From assembly GCA_964612975.1 (NCBI GenBank), contig CAZTGC010000004.1, forward strand, positions 1 through 64,000: a stretch of DNA of 64,000 nt, in the 5' to 3' direction. Shown piece after piece: positions 54,199 through 62,707 of the stretch (positions are counted from its first letter, which is position 1; every line of letters starts with the position of its first letter). The stretch is from NZ13-RE01 sp964612975 (GTDB lineage Bacteria > Dictyoglomota > Dictyoglomia > Dictyoglomales > Dictyoglomaceae). The notes under the pieces were generated by a model. That model did not search any database. It saw only the letters and a program-made list of their open reading frames with translations, and was not told where the DNA came from. The position numbers were made by a program, and so were the translations under genes.

Positions 54199-55473
54199 AT
54201 GAAGAGATTTTTAAAAGTTTTCTTAATTTTTTCCATTCTCATAACTTTTATATTATCAGTCTCTCAGAGCCAACCGCAGATTACTTTAAGAATAATTTGG
54301 TGGGGTTCTCAGGATAGACATAATAGAACTTTAAGGGTTATTGAGCTTTTCCAGCAGAAATATCCCCATATTAAACTTGTAGCAGAATATACTGGATGGT
54401 CCGAATATTACACAAAACTCACCACAATGGCAGCAGGTGGTAATATTCCAGATATAATGCAACAGGATCATGCTTATATTAGAGGCTGGGTTGAAAAGGG
54501 ATTACTCCTTCCCTTAGATGACTTAGTAGCAGAAAGAGTTATCAACTTAAAAGATGTAGAAAAATCTATCGTTGATGCAGGAAGATTATATGGAAAACTA
54601 TATGCAATAAACTTAGGAAATAATTCTCAAGCCTTTGCAATTGATCCTGAAGTCTTCAAGAAGGCAGGAATTCCATTACCACCAGCTCTATGGACTTGGG
54701 AAGATTTTAAGAGAATTGCAAGAATTATTCATAAGAAACTTGGAATATATGGTGCTGCTGAAAACTTAGGAGATCACAATGTATATAGAGTTTGGACCTT
54801 AGAACATGGTGGATATATCTTCAGTGAAGATGGCAAATCCCTTGGATACGAAGATGATAATGTCTATGCAAGCTTTTATAAGATGCTTCTTGAATTACAA
54901 GATGAAGGCGTAATACCATCAAGGGAAGTAGAAGTAGGAAGAGGTAGTGTAAGCCCTGAACAAAGATTTATTTGTCTTGGAAAATCTGCAATGCAATTTA
55001 CATGGAGTAATCAATTAACAGCAATGAGCAGAGCCTTGAAAGGAAAATTATTGAAACTATATATGGTACCCACATTAAATAGAAAGGTTGGTAACTTCTT
55101 AAAACCTTCAATGTTCTTTGCTATAAATGCAAAAACTAAGTATCCAAAGGAAGCAGCAACCTTTATAAATTTCTTCATTAACGATTTAGAGGCAGCAAAA
55201 GTCCTTATGGCAGAAAGAGGAGTACCAATTTCTAAAAAGGTACAAAAGGCCCTTGAGCCACATTTGACAGATGTTGAGAAGGAAATGTTTAGGTTCATAT
55301 CTTTTATGTCAAAATACGGACATCCAACTCCTCCACCAGATCCAGAAAGATGGCCAGAGATTTATAATAATGTATTTACTCCTCTCTACGATCAGATTAT
55401 GTATAAAAGGATTACTCCCGAGGAAGCAGCAAAGAGATTTAGAGAGCAAGTTACGGCAATATTAAAGAGGTAG
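54199..55473 (+). CDS. sugar ABC substrate-binding protein (family 1)
   Basis: 424 aa. Signal peptide about residues 1-25 (SQS|Q), no lipobox. The mature start TLRIIWWGSQDRHNRTLRVIELFQQKYPHI is typical for CUT1 sugar-binding proteins, with IPDIMQQDHAYIRGWVEKGLLLPLDDL (about 93-119). GGAGGG before ATG. Heads an operon with two permeases and a GH4 enzyme, so an alpha-linked oligosaccharide is a reasonable substrate guess. A hairpin separates it from the permeases. Confidence 0.93.
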   Translation: MKRFLKVFLIFSILITFILSVSQSQPQITLRIIWWGSQDRHNRTLRVIELFQQKYPHIKLVAEYTGWSEYYTKLTTMAAGGNIPDIMQQDHAYIRGWVEKGLLLPLDDLVAERVINLKDVEKSIVDAGRLYGKLYAINLGNNSQAFAIDPEVFKKAGIPLPPALWTWEDFKRIARIIHKKLGIYGAAENLGDHNVYRVWTLEHGGYIFSEDGKSLGYEDDNVYASFYKMLLELQDEGVIPSREVEVGRGSVSPEQRFICLGKSAMQFTWSNQLTAMSRALKGKLLKLYMVPTLNRKVGNFLKPSMFFAINAKTKYPKEAATFINFFINDLEAAKVLMAERGVPISKKVQKALEPHLTDVEKEMFRFISFMSKYGHPTPPPDPERWPEIYNNVFTPLYDQIMYKRITPEEAAKRFREQVTAILKR

Positions 55474-55480
55474 GTTTTCC

Positions 55481-55509
55481 ATGGGAAGGAGATTTTCTCT
55501 CCTTCCCAT
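55481..55509 (+). terminator. intercistronic hairpin after the sugar-binding gene
   Basis: Perfect 12-bp stem ATGGGAAGGAGA (55481-55492) / TCTCCTTCCCAT (55498-55509), loop TTTTC, followed by TATTTTATTTA. Likely partial terminator that raises binding-protein mRNA over permease mRNA. Confidence 0.8.
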
Positions 55510-55539
55510 TATTTTATTTAGGGAGGTTACAGAGATTAG

Positions 55540-56445
55540 ATGAAGAGATTAACTAAAAAGAGAAAACATGATCTATTAATGGGTTATATTTTTGTAAGCC
55601 CCTGGATAATTGGATTTTTAGCCTTTATAATTTTTCCCCTTGTAACTTCTCTTTATCTTTCCTTTACAAGATATGATATTTTATCTTCTCCAAGATTAAT
55701 TGGATTTGATAATTGGATAAGAATGTTTACTCAGGACTCAAGATTTTGGGATTCTACAAAAGCAACTTTTAAATTTGTAATCTTTGAGGTTCCCTTAAGA
55801 CTTATTTTTGCTTTTTTAGTAGCTTTAGTTTTTAGTTTAAGGGAAAGTAAAATTCTAAACTTATATCGTGCAATATATTATATTCCTTCTCTTATTGGAG
55901 GAAGTGTGGCTATTGCAGTTGTATGGAGACAAGTCTGGGGGATTGAAGGAATTATTAATGCCCTTCTTTCAATTTTTGGTATAAAGGGAGTAAATTGGCT
56001 TGGTGACCCTCGAACTGCTATATGGACCCTTATTTTACTTGCAGTTTGGCAATTTGGATCCCCCATGCTAATATTTTTAGCAGCATTAAAACAAGTCCCA
56101 AGAGAATTATACGAAGCTGCATATATTGATGGTGCTGGATTTTGGAAAAGACTATTCACTATAACAATCCCTATGATTACTCCAGTCATCCTTTTTAACC
56201 TTATAAATCAAATGATTCATGGGTTCATGGCATTTACCCAAGCGTATATCATAACTCAAGGTGGTCCCTTGGATTCAACCCTATTTTTTGCAGTTTACAT
56301 GTATAGAAAGGGATTTAATGATTTTGAAATGGGATATGCAGCTGCCCTTGCATGGTTTATGTTAGCTATTGTGGGAGTACTTACCATTTTAATATTCAAG
56401 ACATCCCGAAAATGGGTTTATTATGAGGCAGAGGAGGGAGTGTAG
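55540..56445 (+). CDS. sugar ABC permease, MalF-like
   Basis: 301 aa, six helices starting at LMGYIFVSPWIIGFLAFIIF (about 13-32); EAA loop EAAYIDGAGFWKRLFTITIP (about residues 193-212). GGGAGGTT before ATG 55540. Its stop overlaps the start of the next permease by one base. CUT1 family channel subunit. Confidence 0.94.
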   Translation: MKRLTKKRKHDLLMGYIFVSPWIIGFLAFIIFPLVTSLYLSFTRYDILSSPRLIGFDNWIRMFTQDSRFWDSTKATFKFVIFEVPLRLIFAFLVALVFSLRESKILNLYRAIYYIPSLIGGSVAIAVVWRQVWGIEGIINALLSIFGIKGVNWLGDPRTAIWTLILLAVWQFGSPMLIFLAALKQVPRELYEAAYIDGAGFWKRLFTITIPMITPVILFNLINQMIHGFMAFTQAYIITQGGPLDSTLFFAVYMYRKGFNDFEMGYAAALAWFMLAIVGVLTILIFKTSRKWVYYEAEEGV

Positions 56446-57284
56446 TGAAAAATAATAATCTAAATAAGATAATATATTATCTTTTTGTAACCCTTGTTGC
56501 TTTTTTAATGGTTTATCCTGCTCTTTGGATGCTCAGTAGCTCTTTAAAACAGCCGTGGGAAATATTTTCTCAGGTTCTTAATCTTATTCCCAAGGAACCA
56601 AACTTCAATAATTATAGGGAAGGATGGCAAGGATTTGGAGGTATAACTTTTACCACATTTTTCAAGAATTCCCTTATAATAGCTGGATTAGGAACCATTG
56701 GCACAATTATTTCCTCCACCCTTGTTGCCTATGGGCTTGCAAGAATACCCTTTATAGGTAGAAGATTATGGTTTACTACAGTAATTCTTACATTGATGCT
56801 TCCCATGCAGGTTCAAATCGTTCCGAGATATATTCTCTTTATGAAGCTTGGCTGGATAAATACCTTTAAACCCTTAATTGTTCCTGCCTTCTTAGGTGGT
56901 CCCTTTTTTATATTCATGATAATGCAATTCATAAGGGGAATTCCAAAGGAATTAGACGAATCTGCTTTTATAGATGGGGCGGGAAGATTTGGAATATTTT
57001 ATCATATAATCCTTCCCAATTTAAAACCTGTAATTACTACAGCTGCTATTTTCTCCTTCTATTGGGCTTGGAATGATTTTATGGGACCATTGGTATATTT
57101 AAATAGCCCTGAAAAATATACTGTTTCTGTTGCCTTACGAGCCTTTTCTGACCCATCTGCTGTAACTAATTGGGGTGCGGTCTTTGCCATGTCTACTCTA
57201 TCCTTGGTTCCAGTTTTAATAATATTTGTTTTCTTCCAAAAATATATTGTTGAAGGAATATCTACTACTGGTCTTAGAGGTTAA
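56445..57284 (+). CDS. sugar ABC permease, MalG-like
   Basis: 279 aa, six helices; EAA loop ESAFIDGAGRFGIFYHIILP (about residues 176-195); ends in the family tail EGISTTGLRG. GTG start overlapping the previous stop (TAGTG), GGAGGGAG upstream. No ATPase gene follows, so the importer must borrow an ATPase encoded elsewhere. Confidence 0.94.
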   Translation: MKNNNLNKIIYYLFVTLVAFLMVYPALWMLSSSLKQPWEIFSQVLNLIPKEPNFNNYREGWQGFGGITFTTFFKNSLIIAGLGTIGTIISSTLVAYGLARIPFIGRRLWFTTVILTLMLPMQVQIVPRYILFMKLGWINTFKPLIVPAFLGGPFFIFMIMQFIRGIPKELDESAFIDGAGRFGIFYHIILPNLKPVITTAAIFSFYWAWNDFMGPLVYLNSPEKYTVSVALRAFSDPSAVTNWGAVFAMSTLSLVPVLIIFVFFQKYIVEGISTTGLRG

Positions 57285-57297
57285 GAAAGGGGGAATT

Positions 57298-58677
57298 TTG
57301 TTAGTGGATAATATTAAGATTGGATATATTGGTGGAGGTTCTAAGGGCTGGGCATGGAGATTTATGTCAGATCTTGCCTTAGGAGATAGTTTTTCTGGAG
57401 AAGTAAGGTTATACGATATAAATTATGAATCTGCAAAAATTAATGAAATTATAGGAAATAGAATAAGTAAGCAAAAAGATGCAAAGGGAAAATGGATATA
57501 TAGAGCAGTTAAAGAGATTGGTGAGGCATTAGAGGGAGCAGATTTTGTTATAATCTCAATTCTTCCGGGCACCTTAGATGAGATGGAGGTAGATGTACAT
57601 CTTCCTGAAAAGTATGGGATTTATCAAGCTGTGGGGGATACACCTGGTCCTGGAGGAGTAATTAGAAGCTTAAGAACAATTCCCATATATATGGAATTTG
57701 GTGAGGCAATAAAAAAATATTCTCCCTCTTCCTGGGTGATAAATTATACAAATCCCATGGCACTATGTGTAAGAACATTATATGCTATATTCCCCAAAAT
57801 AAAAGCTATTGGTTGTTGTCATGAGGTTTCTAAGATTCCAAGGCTTCTTTCTTTAATGTTGAAGGAAAAGGAAGGAGTAGAAGTAGACCCATCAGAAATA
57901 AAACAAAATGTTCTTGGTATAAATCATTTCACATGGGTAGATACAATCTCTTGGAATAGAAGGGATCTTTTACCTATTTATGGAGAATTTGCGGATAAGT
58001 ATTATTATAATGGATACGAAGAAGAAAAGGATAGATGGAAAAAGGATTTTTTTGCCTCGGCTAATAGAGTTAAATTTGACCTTTATAAAAGATATGGAAT
58101 AATTGCAGCAGCAGGCGATAGACATTTAGCAGAGTTTTTACCCTGGTATCTTGAAAGTCCTGAAAGGGTTAATGAATGGAAATTTTCCCTTACCCCTGTC
58201 TCTTTTCGTAAGGAACAAGCAAAATTTCTTAACAAAATGAGTGAGAAACTTGCAAAGGGAGAAATGGAATTTTCCATTAAACCATCGGGAGAAGTTGGAG
58301 TTCAAATAATGAAAGCTCTTCTTGGACTTTCTGATTTTATAACTAATGTAAACTATCCAAACTTAGGACAGATAGATAATATTCCCAAGGATGTTATTGT
58401 AGAAACCAACGTATATATTACAAAAGATAAGATTTTACCAATATATTCAGGAAAACTTCCCTATGATGTAAATTCTTGGGTAATAAGACATATCATGAAT
58501 CAAGAAATGATTCTTTCTGCAGTCCTTAATAAAGATAAAGAGCTTGCCTTTCGTGCCTTTTATAATGATCCATTGGTAGAGAGCAAGGTTGATTGGGATA
58601 ATGCAAGAAAAATGTTTATGGAAATGATAGAGGGAACTAAGAGATTCATTCCTAAATATTTAGGGGGAGAAAAATAA
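57298..58677 (+). CDS. GH4 NAD- and metal-dependent alpha-glycosidase
   Basis: 459 aa. N-terminal NAD fold KIGYIGGGSKGWAW, then NYTNPMA, the metal/substrate motif GCCHEV (about residues 179-184) and LGINHFTW with its metal-binding His. GH4 enzymes cleave by a redox-elimination route needing NAD+ and Mn2+. The CHE(V) variant has been associated with alpha-glucosidases rather than phospho-glycosidases; alpha-galactosidase and uronidase activities remain possible. TTG 57298 is chosen (AAAGG six bases upstream); GTG 57304 is an alternative, and a longer frame overlaps the permease gene. Cytoplasmic, acting on imported oligosaccharides. Confidence 0.9.
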   Translation: MLVDNIKIGYIGGGSKGWAWRFMSDLALGDSFSGEVRLYDINYESAKINEIIGNRISKQKDAKGKWIYRAVKEIGEALEGADFVIISILPGTLDEMEVDVHLPEKYGIYQAVGDTPGPGGVIRSLRTIPIYMEFGEAIKKYSPSSWVINYTNPMALCVRTLYAIFPKIKAIGCCHEVSKIPRLLSLMLKEKEGVEVDPSEIKQNVLGINHFTWVDTISWNRRDLLPIYGEFADKYYYNGYEEEKDRWKKDFFASANRVKFDLYKRYGIIAAAGDRHLAEFLPWYLESPERVNEWKFSLTPVSFRKEQAKFLNKMSEKLAKGEMEFSIKPSGEVGVQIMKALLGLSDFITNVNYPNLGQIDNIPKDVIVETNVYITKDKILPIYSGKLPYDVNSWVIRHIMNQEMILSAVLNKDKELAFRAFYNDPLVESKVDWDNARKMFMEMIEGTKRFIPKYLGGEK

Positions 58678-58691
58678 GAGGAGACTATTCC

Positions 58692-59050
58692 ATGAATTTT
58701 AAATTTTTAATAATATCGGCTCTCTTAAATATTTTCCTTCTTAACTTCAAGATAGGGAGTCATATATTATTTTAGTTAAAGGGAGACAATGGTATGATCA
58801 GAAATTTAACTATAATGAATGTTTGGATAGATCCTTAGGGGCAGGAATTATGATCTATTTGTAAATAAAGATGAAGAAATAATTTATGTATGATTTTTGG
58901 GAGGAGGAGACCGTGATGAGGGTTGGGGATTCATCAAAAATATCTCTTCTTTTATTTTTTGTTGGAAGATCAAAATCCTTTAGTGTAGCAAATAGTGAAG
59001 TATATTTTAAAATTAAGAATATAATTAATCATGAAAAATGTTCTTTGAAA
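58692..59050 (+). pseudogene. decayed gene remnant, secreted-protein type
   Basis: No intact gene fills 58678-59064. A ribosome-like GAGGAGA and ATG 58692 open a signal-peptide-like start (MNFKFLIISALLNIFLLNF) that hits a stop after 27 codons. The next frame continues with SYIILVKGRQWYDQKFNYNE and CLDRSLGAG, and a further frame with YDLFVNKDEEIIYV before stopping. Successive frames that each end where the next makes sense point to frameshift decay. I do not recognise the family. The 63-codon frame at 58886 is probably an artefact of the same decay. Confidence 0.45.
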
Positions 59051-59064
59051 GACAAGGAGGGAAT

Positions 59065-60027
59065 ATGGTGGATGTAATTTCATATGGAGAGATAATGATA
59101 AGAATAACTCCTCAAAGGTTTAAAACCTTTGTTGCCAGTAATAGTTGGGAGATTGAGATTGGTGGGACAGAGGCGAATGTTCTTATAGGACTTTCCATCT
59201 TAGGCTTAAAAACTGAGTTTATTTCTTTTTTTCCCGATAACTTTTTAGGTTATAAAGCATTATATGAGTTAAGAAAATATGGCGTGGGAACAGAAAGAGT
59301 AAGAATGACTCCTGAAGGAAGGATGGGAATTTATTTTGTAGAGCTTCATCATAAAACAAAGGGAATTCAAGTACTTTATGATAGAAAAAACTCTTCTTTC
59401 TCACTAAATCCCCTCGATGAAGAAGATTTGAATCTTATAAAAAATGCTCGTCTAATACACCTTACAGGAGTAACTCCAAGTTTAAGTGATATTTGCAGAG
59501 ATAATGTTAGAAAGATCTGCAATTATAAAGGAAAAAATCAGAGACTATCCTTTGATGTAAACTATAGGCAGAAACTTTGGAATAGGGAGGAATGTAGAAA
59601 ATTTTTAGATGAGATTATAACTTTAGTAGATATTTTGTTCCTTAAAAAAGAGGACTTCAATATTTTATTCAATGAAAAGATAAAAGAAGAAGATATCCTT
59701 TTTTACCTTCAAAGATTGTATGGAGAAGAAAAAATATATATACTAACAAAAGGAGAAGAAGGATGTAGTGTTCTTTTTAAGAATGAGATGTTTTCAAAAT
59801 CTGCCCTTTCTACTGATATTGTAGAAAGAATTGGAGCAGGGGATGCCTTTGTTGCAGGTTTTTTATATGGATATCTTAATGGAAAAAATTTCCAAGATTC
59901 TGCAGAGCTTGGAAATGCTATGGCATCTTTAAAGATGAGTGTATCTGGAGATTTTTCTTCCTTTGACAGGAGAACCTTAGAGCATTACTTAGAATCATTA
60001 AATAATGATAGGAGTGTGGAAAGATGA
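59065..60027 (+). CDS. kdgK: PfkB-family sugar kinase, 2-keto-3-deoxygluconate kinase-like
   Basis: 320 aa ribokinase-fold enzyme. N-terminal GEIMIRI and GGTEANVLIGLSILG (sugar site), GRMGIYFVELHHKTKGIQVLYDRKNSSFS (about residues 90-118, characteristic of KDG kinases), and the C-terminal PfkB signature GAGDAFVAGFLYG with catalytic Asp. Phosphorylates a sugar acid with ATP; KDG is the end product of uronate degradation. ATG 59065 has AAGGAGGG four bases upstream; the ATG at 59038 is too early. Stop overlaps the IclR start as ATGA. Specificity for KDG over fructose or ribose is inferred. Confidence 0.87.
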   Translation: MVDVISYGEIMIRITPQRFKTFVASNSWEIEIGGTEANVLIGLSILGLKTEFISFFPDNFLGYKALYELRKYGVGTERVRMTPEGRMGIYFVELHHKTKGIQVLYDRKNSSFSLNPLDEEDLNLIKNARLIHLTGVTPSLSDICRDNVRKICNYKGKNQRLSFDVNYRQKLWNREECRKFLDEIITLVDILFLKKEDFNILFNEKIKEEDILFYLQRLYGEEKIYILTKGEEGCSVLFKNEMFSKSALSTDIVERIGAGDAFVAGFLYGYLNGKNFQDSAELGNAMASLKMSVSGDFSSFDRRTLEHYLESLNNDRSVER

Positions 60028-60788
60028 AAACAAAAACAGGTATTAATTCTGCAGAACAGACCTTGGAGATTTTAGAATATATTATCCTTTCAGGGAGAGA
60101 ATTATCACTAAAGGAAATTTCAGAGGAGATTGGACTTCATATTTCTACTGTGCATCGCTATCTATCTTCTCTAATAAATAAGGGATTTGTAAGAAAAACA
60201 CCCAATGGTTTCTACAAGCCTGGCTTTAGAATATTAGAACTTTCCTCTTATATTCTTCAAAGTTTTGACCTAAGAGATATTGCTCGTCCCTATCTAATAG
60301 ATCTTATGGAAAAGACGAAACAAACAGTTCACTTAACAATAAAAGATGGATTTGAGGGAGTTTATATTGATAAGGTGGAAGGACCTGGGACCCTTCCCAT
60401 GATGTCAAGAATTGGCATGAGAATGCCCCTTTATTCTACAAGTTTTGGAAAGGTTCTTCTTGCCTATAGTTCCGAAGAGTATATACAGGATTATCTTAGA
60501 AAAGTACCCCTTATCCCAAGGACAAAAAATACTATAACAAGTCCAGAAAAATTGAGGGAAGAGCTTAAAAAAATAAGAGAAAGAGGATATGCCTTTGATG
60601 AAGAGGAAAATGAAAGAGGAATTAAATGTATTGGAGCTCCCATATTTGATTTTTCAGGGAAAGTGGTGGCATCTGTTTCCATATCAGGATATTATTTGAA
60701 TTTTGAGGAGGAAAATAAAGAGAAACTTTTATCAGAATTATTAAAAACCTGTGAAAGTATTAATAATGTCCTAAAAAGTAAGGCTTAG
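60024..60788 (+). CDS. IclR-family transcriptional regulator
   Basis: 254 aa. N-terminal winged helix (about residues 8-70: QTLEILEYIILSGRELSLKEISEEIGLHISTVHRYLSSLINKGFV) and C-terminal GAF-like effector domain (about 80-250: GMRMPLYSTSFGKVLLAY, GIKCIGAPIFDFSGKVVASVSISG). IclR relatives such as KdgR control uronate and KDG genes; coupling to a KDG-kinase-like gene fits that role. Starts inside the kinase stop codon. Confidence 0.94.
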   Translation: MKTKTGINSAEQTLEILEYIILSGRELSLKEISEEIGLHISTVHRYLSSLINKGFVRKTPNGFYKPGFRILELSSYILQSFDLRDIARPYLIDLMEKTKQTVHLTIKDGFEGVYIDKVEGPGTLPMMSRIGMRMPLYSTSFGKVLLAYSSEEYIQDYLRKVPLIPRTKNTITSPEKLREELKKIRERGYAFDEEENERGIKCIGAPIFDFSGKVVASVSISGYYLNFEEENKEKLLSELLKTCESINNVLKSKA

Positions 60789-60801
60789 GGAGAATTAGTT
60801 T

Positions 60802-61956
60802 ATGGACTTATCTACTTATTATGTGAAACTTAAGCTTAGGAATCCTATTATTATTGCCTCCTCTGGCCTTACTGAGAATTTTAAAAACATGAAAAAATGT
60901 GAAGAGAATGGAGCAGGTGCCTTAGTAGTAAAATCTCTTTTTGAAGAGGAAGTTTGCAGAACCTCCCCCACTCCTCGGTTTGAGATTATAAATAGATCTA
61001 TGGGATCCTTAAGATCCCAAACCTTCTACTCCTTTGAACAGGCAAGTCCCTTTTCTCCTGAGGAATATTTTAAAGAAGTTAGCAAAGCTTTAAATACTTT
61101 ATCTATTCCCATAATTCCAAGTATAAATTGTATTACCCATGAAGGATGGCTTAAATACTCAAAGATGGCTGAAAAGATTGGTGTTCCTGCGCTAGAGCTT
61201 AATGTTTCTTGTCCCCATGGATCTATATCCTTTAGGGGTCAGGATGTGGATAATACAATTTTAAGGGTTGCAAAAATAGTTAGAGAAAATGTAAAAATTC
61301 CCCTTATTGTAAAAATGCCTATACAACTTTCATCTCCCCTTGCAATGGCAAGGGATTTAGAGGAAATAGGAGTAGATGGAGTAGTTATGTTTAACAGATT
61401 AACAGGTCTTGATATAGATCTTGAAACAGAAAAACCCATTCTCCATGGGGGATATGCAGGACATGGAGGACCTTGGACTCTAAATTATGTTTTAAGATGG
61501 ATTTCCCTTTCACGTCCTAATCTTAAAATCTCTATTGCGGGATCAGGGGGAGTAGGAAGTGGTGAGGATGTAGTAAAATATATTTTATCAGGGGCCGATG
61601 GGGTTCAAATATGTAGTATTGTATATCTTATGGGATATGAAATAATTTCTAAAATTATCAATGACTTTAAAAGATTTATGGAAAAGAAAAATTATAACTC
61701 CATTTCAGAATTTAAAGGAAAAGTCTCTGGAAAGGAAATTTTAGGAAATTATGAGATAGATAGAAGACATTTATTTACCGCATATATTAACCCCTCTTTA
61801 TGCAATGCTTGTGGGATATGCAAGAGAGTATGTATTTATGATGCTCCTATAGAGAAAGATGGAAAATACTTTATTACTAATCTTTGTGATGGTTGTGGAT
61901 TATGTGTAAAGCTTTGTCCCCCAAGGGCTATTAGTATGAATAGGATTGATTCTTAA
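60802..61956 (+). CDS. PreA/dihydroorotate-dehydrogenase-like flavoprotein with two 4Fe-4S clusters
   Basis: 384 aa. An FMN TIM barrel (about residues 1-310) with LELNVSCPHGS (catalytic-loop Cys as in PreA) and IAGSGGVGSGEDVVKYILSGADGVQ at the phosphate site. A C-terminal ferredoxin domain (about 325-380) holds C-x2-C-x2-C-x3-C patterns in CNACGICKRVC and CDGCGLCVKLCP. This matches the PreA subunit of NAD-dependent dihydropyrimidine dehydrogenase; the flavin partner PreT is not adjacent. Substrate could be a pyrimidine or another unsaturated ring. Start ATG 60802 with TTAGGGAGAA upstream. Convergent with nth, stops overlapping by 4 bases. Confidence 0.85.
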   Translation: MDLSTYYVKLKLRNPIIIASSGLTENFKNMKKCEENGAGALVVKSLFEEEVCRTSPTPRFEIINRSMGSLRSQTFYSFEQASPFSPEEYFKEVSKALNTLSIPIIPSINCITHEGWLKYSKMAEKIGVPALELNVSCPHGSISFRGQDVDNTILRVAKIVRENVKIPLIVKMPIQLSSPLAMARDLEEIGVDGVVMFNRLTGLDIDLETEKPILHGGYAGHGGPWTLNYVLRWISLSRPNLKISIAGSGGVGSGEDVVKYILSGADGVQICSIVYLMGYEIISKIINDFKRFMEKKNYNSISEFKGKVSGKEILGNYEIDRRHLFTAYINPSLCNACGICKRVCIYDAPIEKDGKYFITNLCDGCGLCVKLCPPRAISMNRIDS

Positions 61957-62579
61957 ACTGCTGAGGGGCAGATATCCCATAAGATACATTCAGAACATAA
62001 GGGTTTTTGAGCTTTACATATATTTCTTCCATGGGAGATCAAAAGAAAGGAAAAATCTTTCCAATCTTCCTTTGGAATAATTTTCATAAGATCAAATTCC
62101 AATTTCTCTCTATCCTTTTCATTGGAAAGACCCAATCTATGAGAAAGACGAAAAACATGAGTATCAATAACTATTCCTTCATTTTTTCCATATCCTGCAG
62201 ATAGAACTACATTTGCAGTTTTCCTTGCCACTCCGGGAAGTTTCAAAAGTTCTTCCATACTATCAGGTACTTTCCCATTATATTTTTCTGAGATTATCTG
62301 GGCACATGCTTTTATATTTTTTGTCTTGGTTTTATAATAATTCACTGATTTAATATCCTTTTCTAATTCTTCCAAAGGAACATCAGCGTAATCCTTCACA
62401 CTTTTATATTTCTTAAAAAGATCCTTTGTAATCATATTTACCCTTTTATCGGTGGTTTGTGCAGAAAGAATTGTTGCAACTAAAAGCTCCCAAGGATTTG
62501 AAAAGATTAAGGCGGTTTTAGGCTCATAAATTTCCTTTAATCTTTTTAAAATTTCCCTTACCCTTTCTTCCTTATCCAT
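61953..62579 (-). CDS. nth: endonuclease III
   Basis: 208 aa bifunctional DNA glycosylase/AP lyase for oxidised pyrimidines. Helix-hairpin-helix LLKLPGVARKTANVVL with catalytic Lys (about residue 120), catalytic Asp in VIDTHVFRLSHRLGL (about 138), and the C-terminal 4Fe-4S loop C-x6-C-x2-C-x5-C in CKAQKPLCSECILWDIC. ATG with TAGGAG upstream. Single gene on the minus strand. Confidence 0.97.
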   Translation of the reverse strand: MDKEERVREILKRLKEIYEPKTALIFSNPWELLVATILSAQTTDKRVNMITKDLFKKYKSVKDYADVPLEELEKDIKSVNYYKTKTKNIKACAQIISEKYNGKVPDSMEELLKLPGVARKTANVVLSAGYGKNEGIVIDTHVFRLSHRLGLSNEKDREKLEFDLMKIIPKEDWKDFSFLLISHGRNICKAQKPLCSECILWDICPSAV

Positions 62580-62649
62580 GTATATCTCCTAGATTTTATA
62601 TTTTAGAAAGTATATTCCAAGAAAATGTGAAATGGCAAGAGTTTTTACA

Positions 62650-62677
62650 TTGAAAAGGTTACAAAAAATGTTATAAT
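62650..62677 (+). promoter_or_regulatory. promoter of the right-edge DUF4388 gene
   Basis: TTGAAA at 62650-62655 and TATAAT at 62672-62677, spacer 16 bases; the ATG with TTAGGAGG follows about 30 bases later. Confidence 0.6.
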
Positions 62678-62707
62678 TAAAATCTTAAAATAATTAGGAG
62701 GTAAAAG

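Noticed and set aside
58886..59077. 63-codon plus-strand open frame
   Set aside because: Sits in decayed DNA, overlaps the ribosome site and start of the kinase gene, and resembles no protein.
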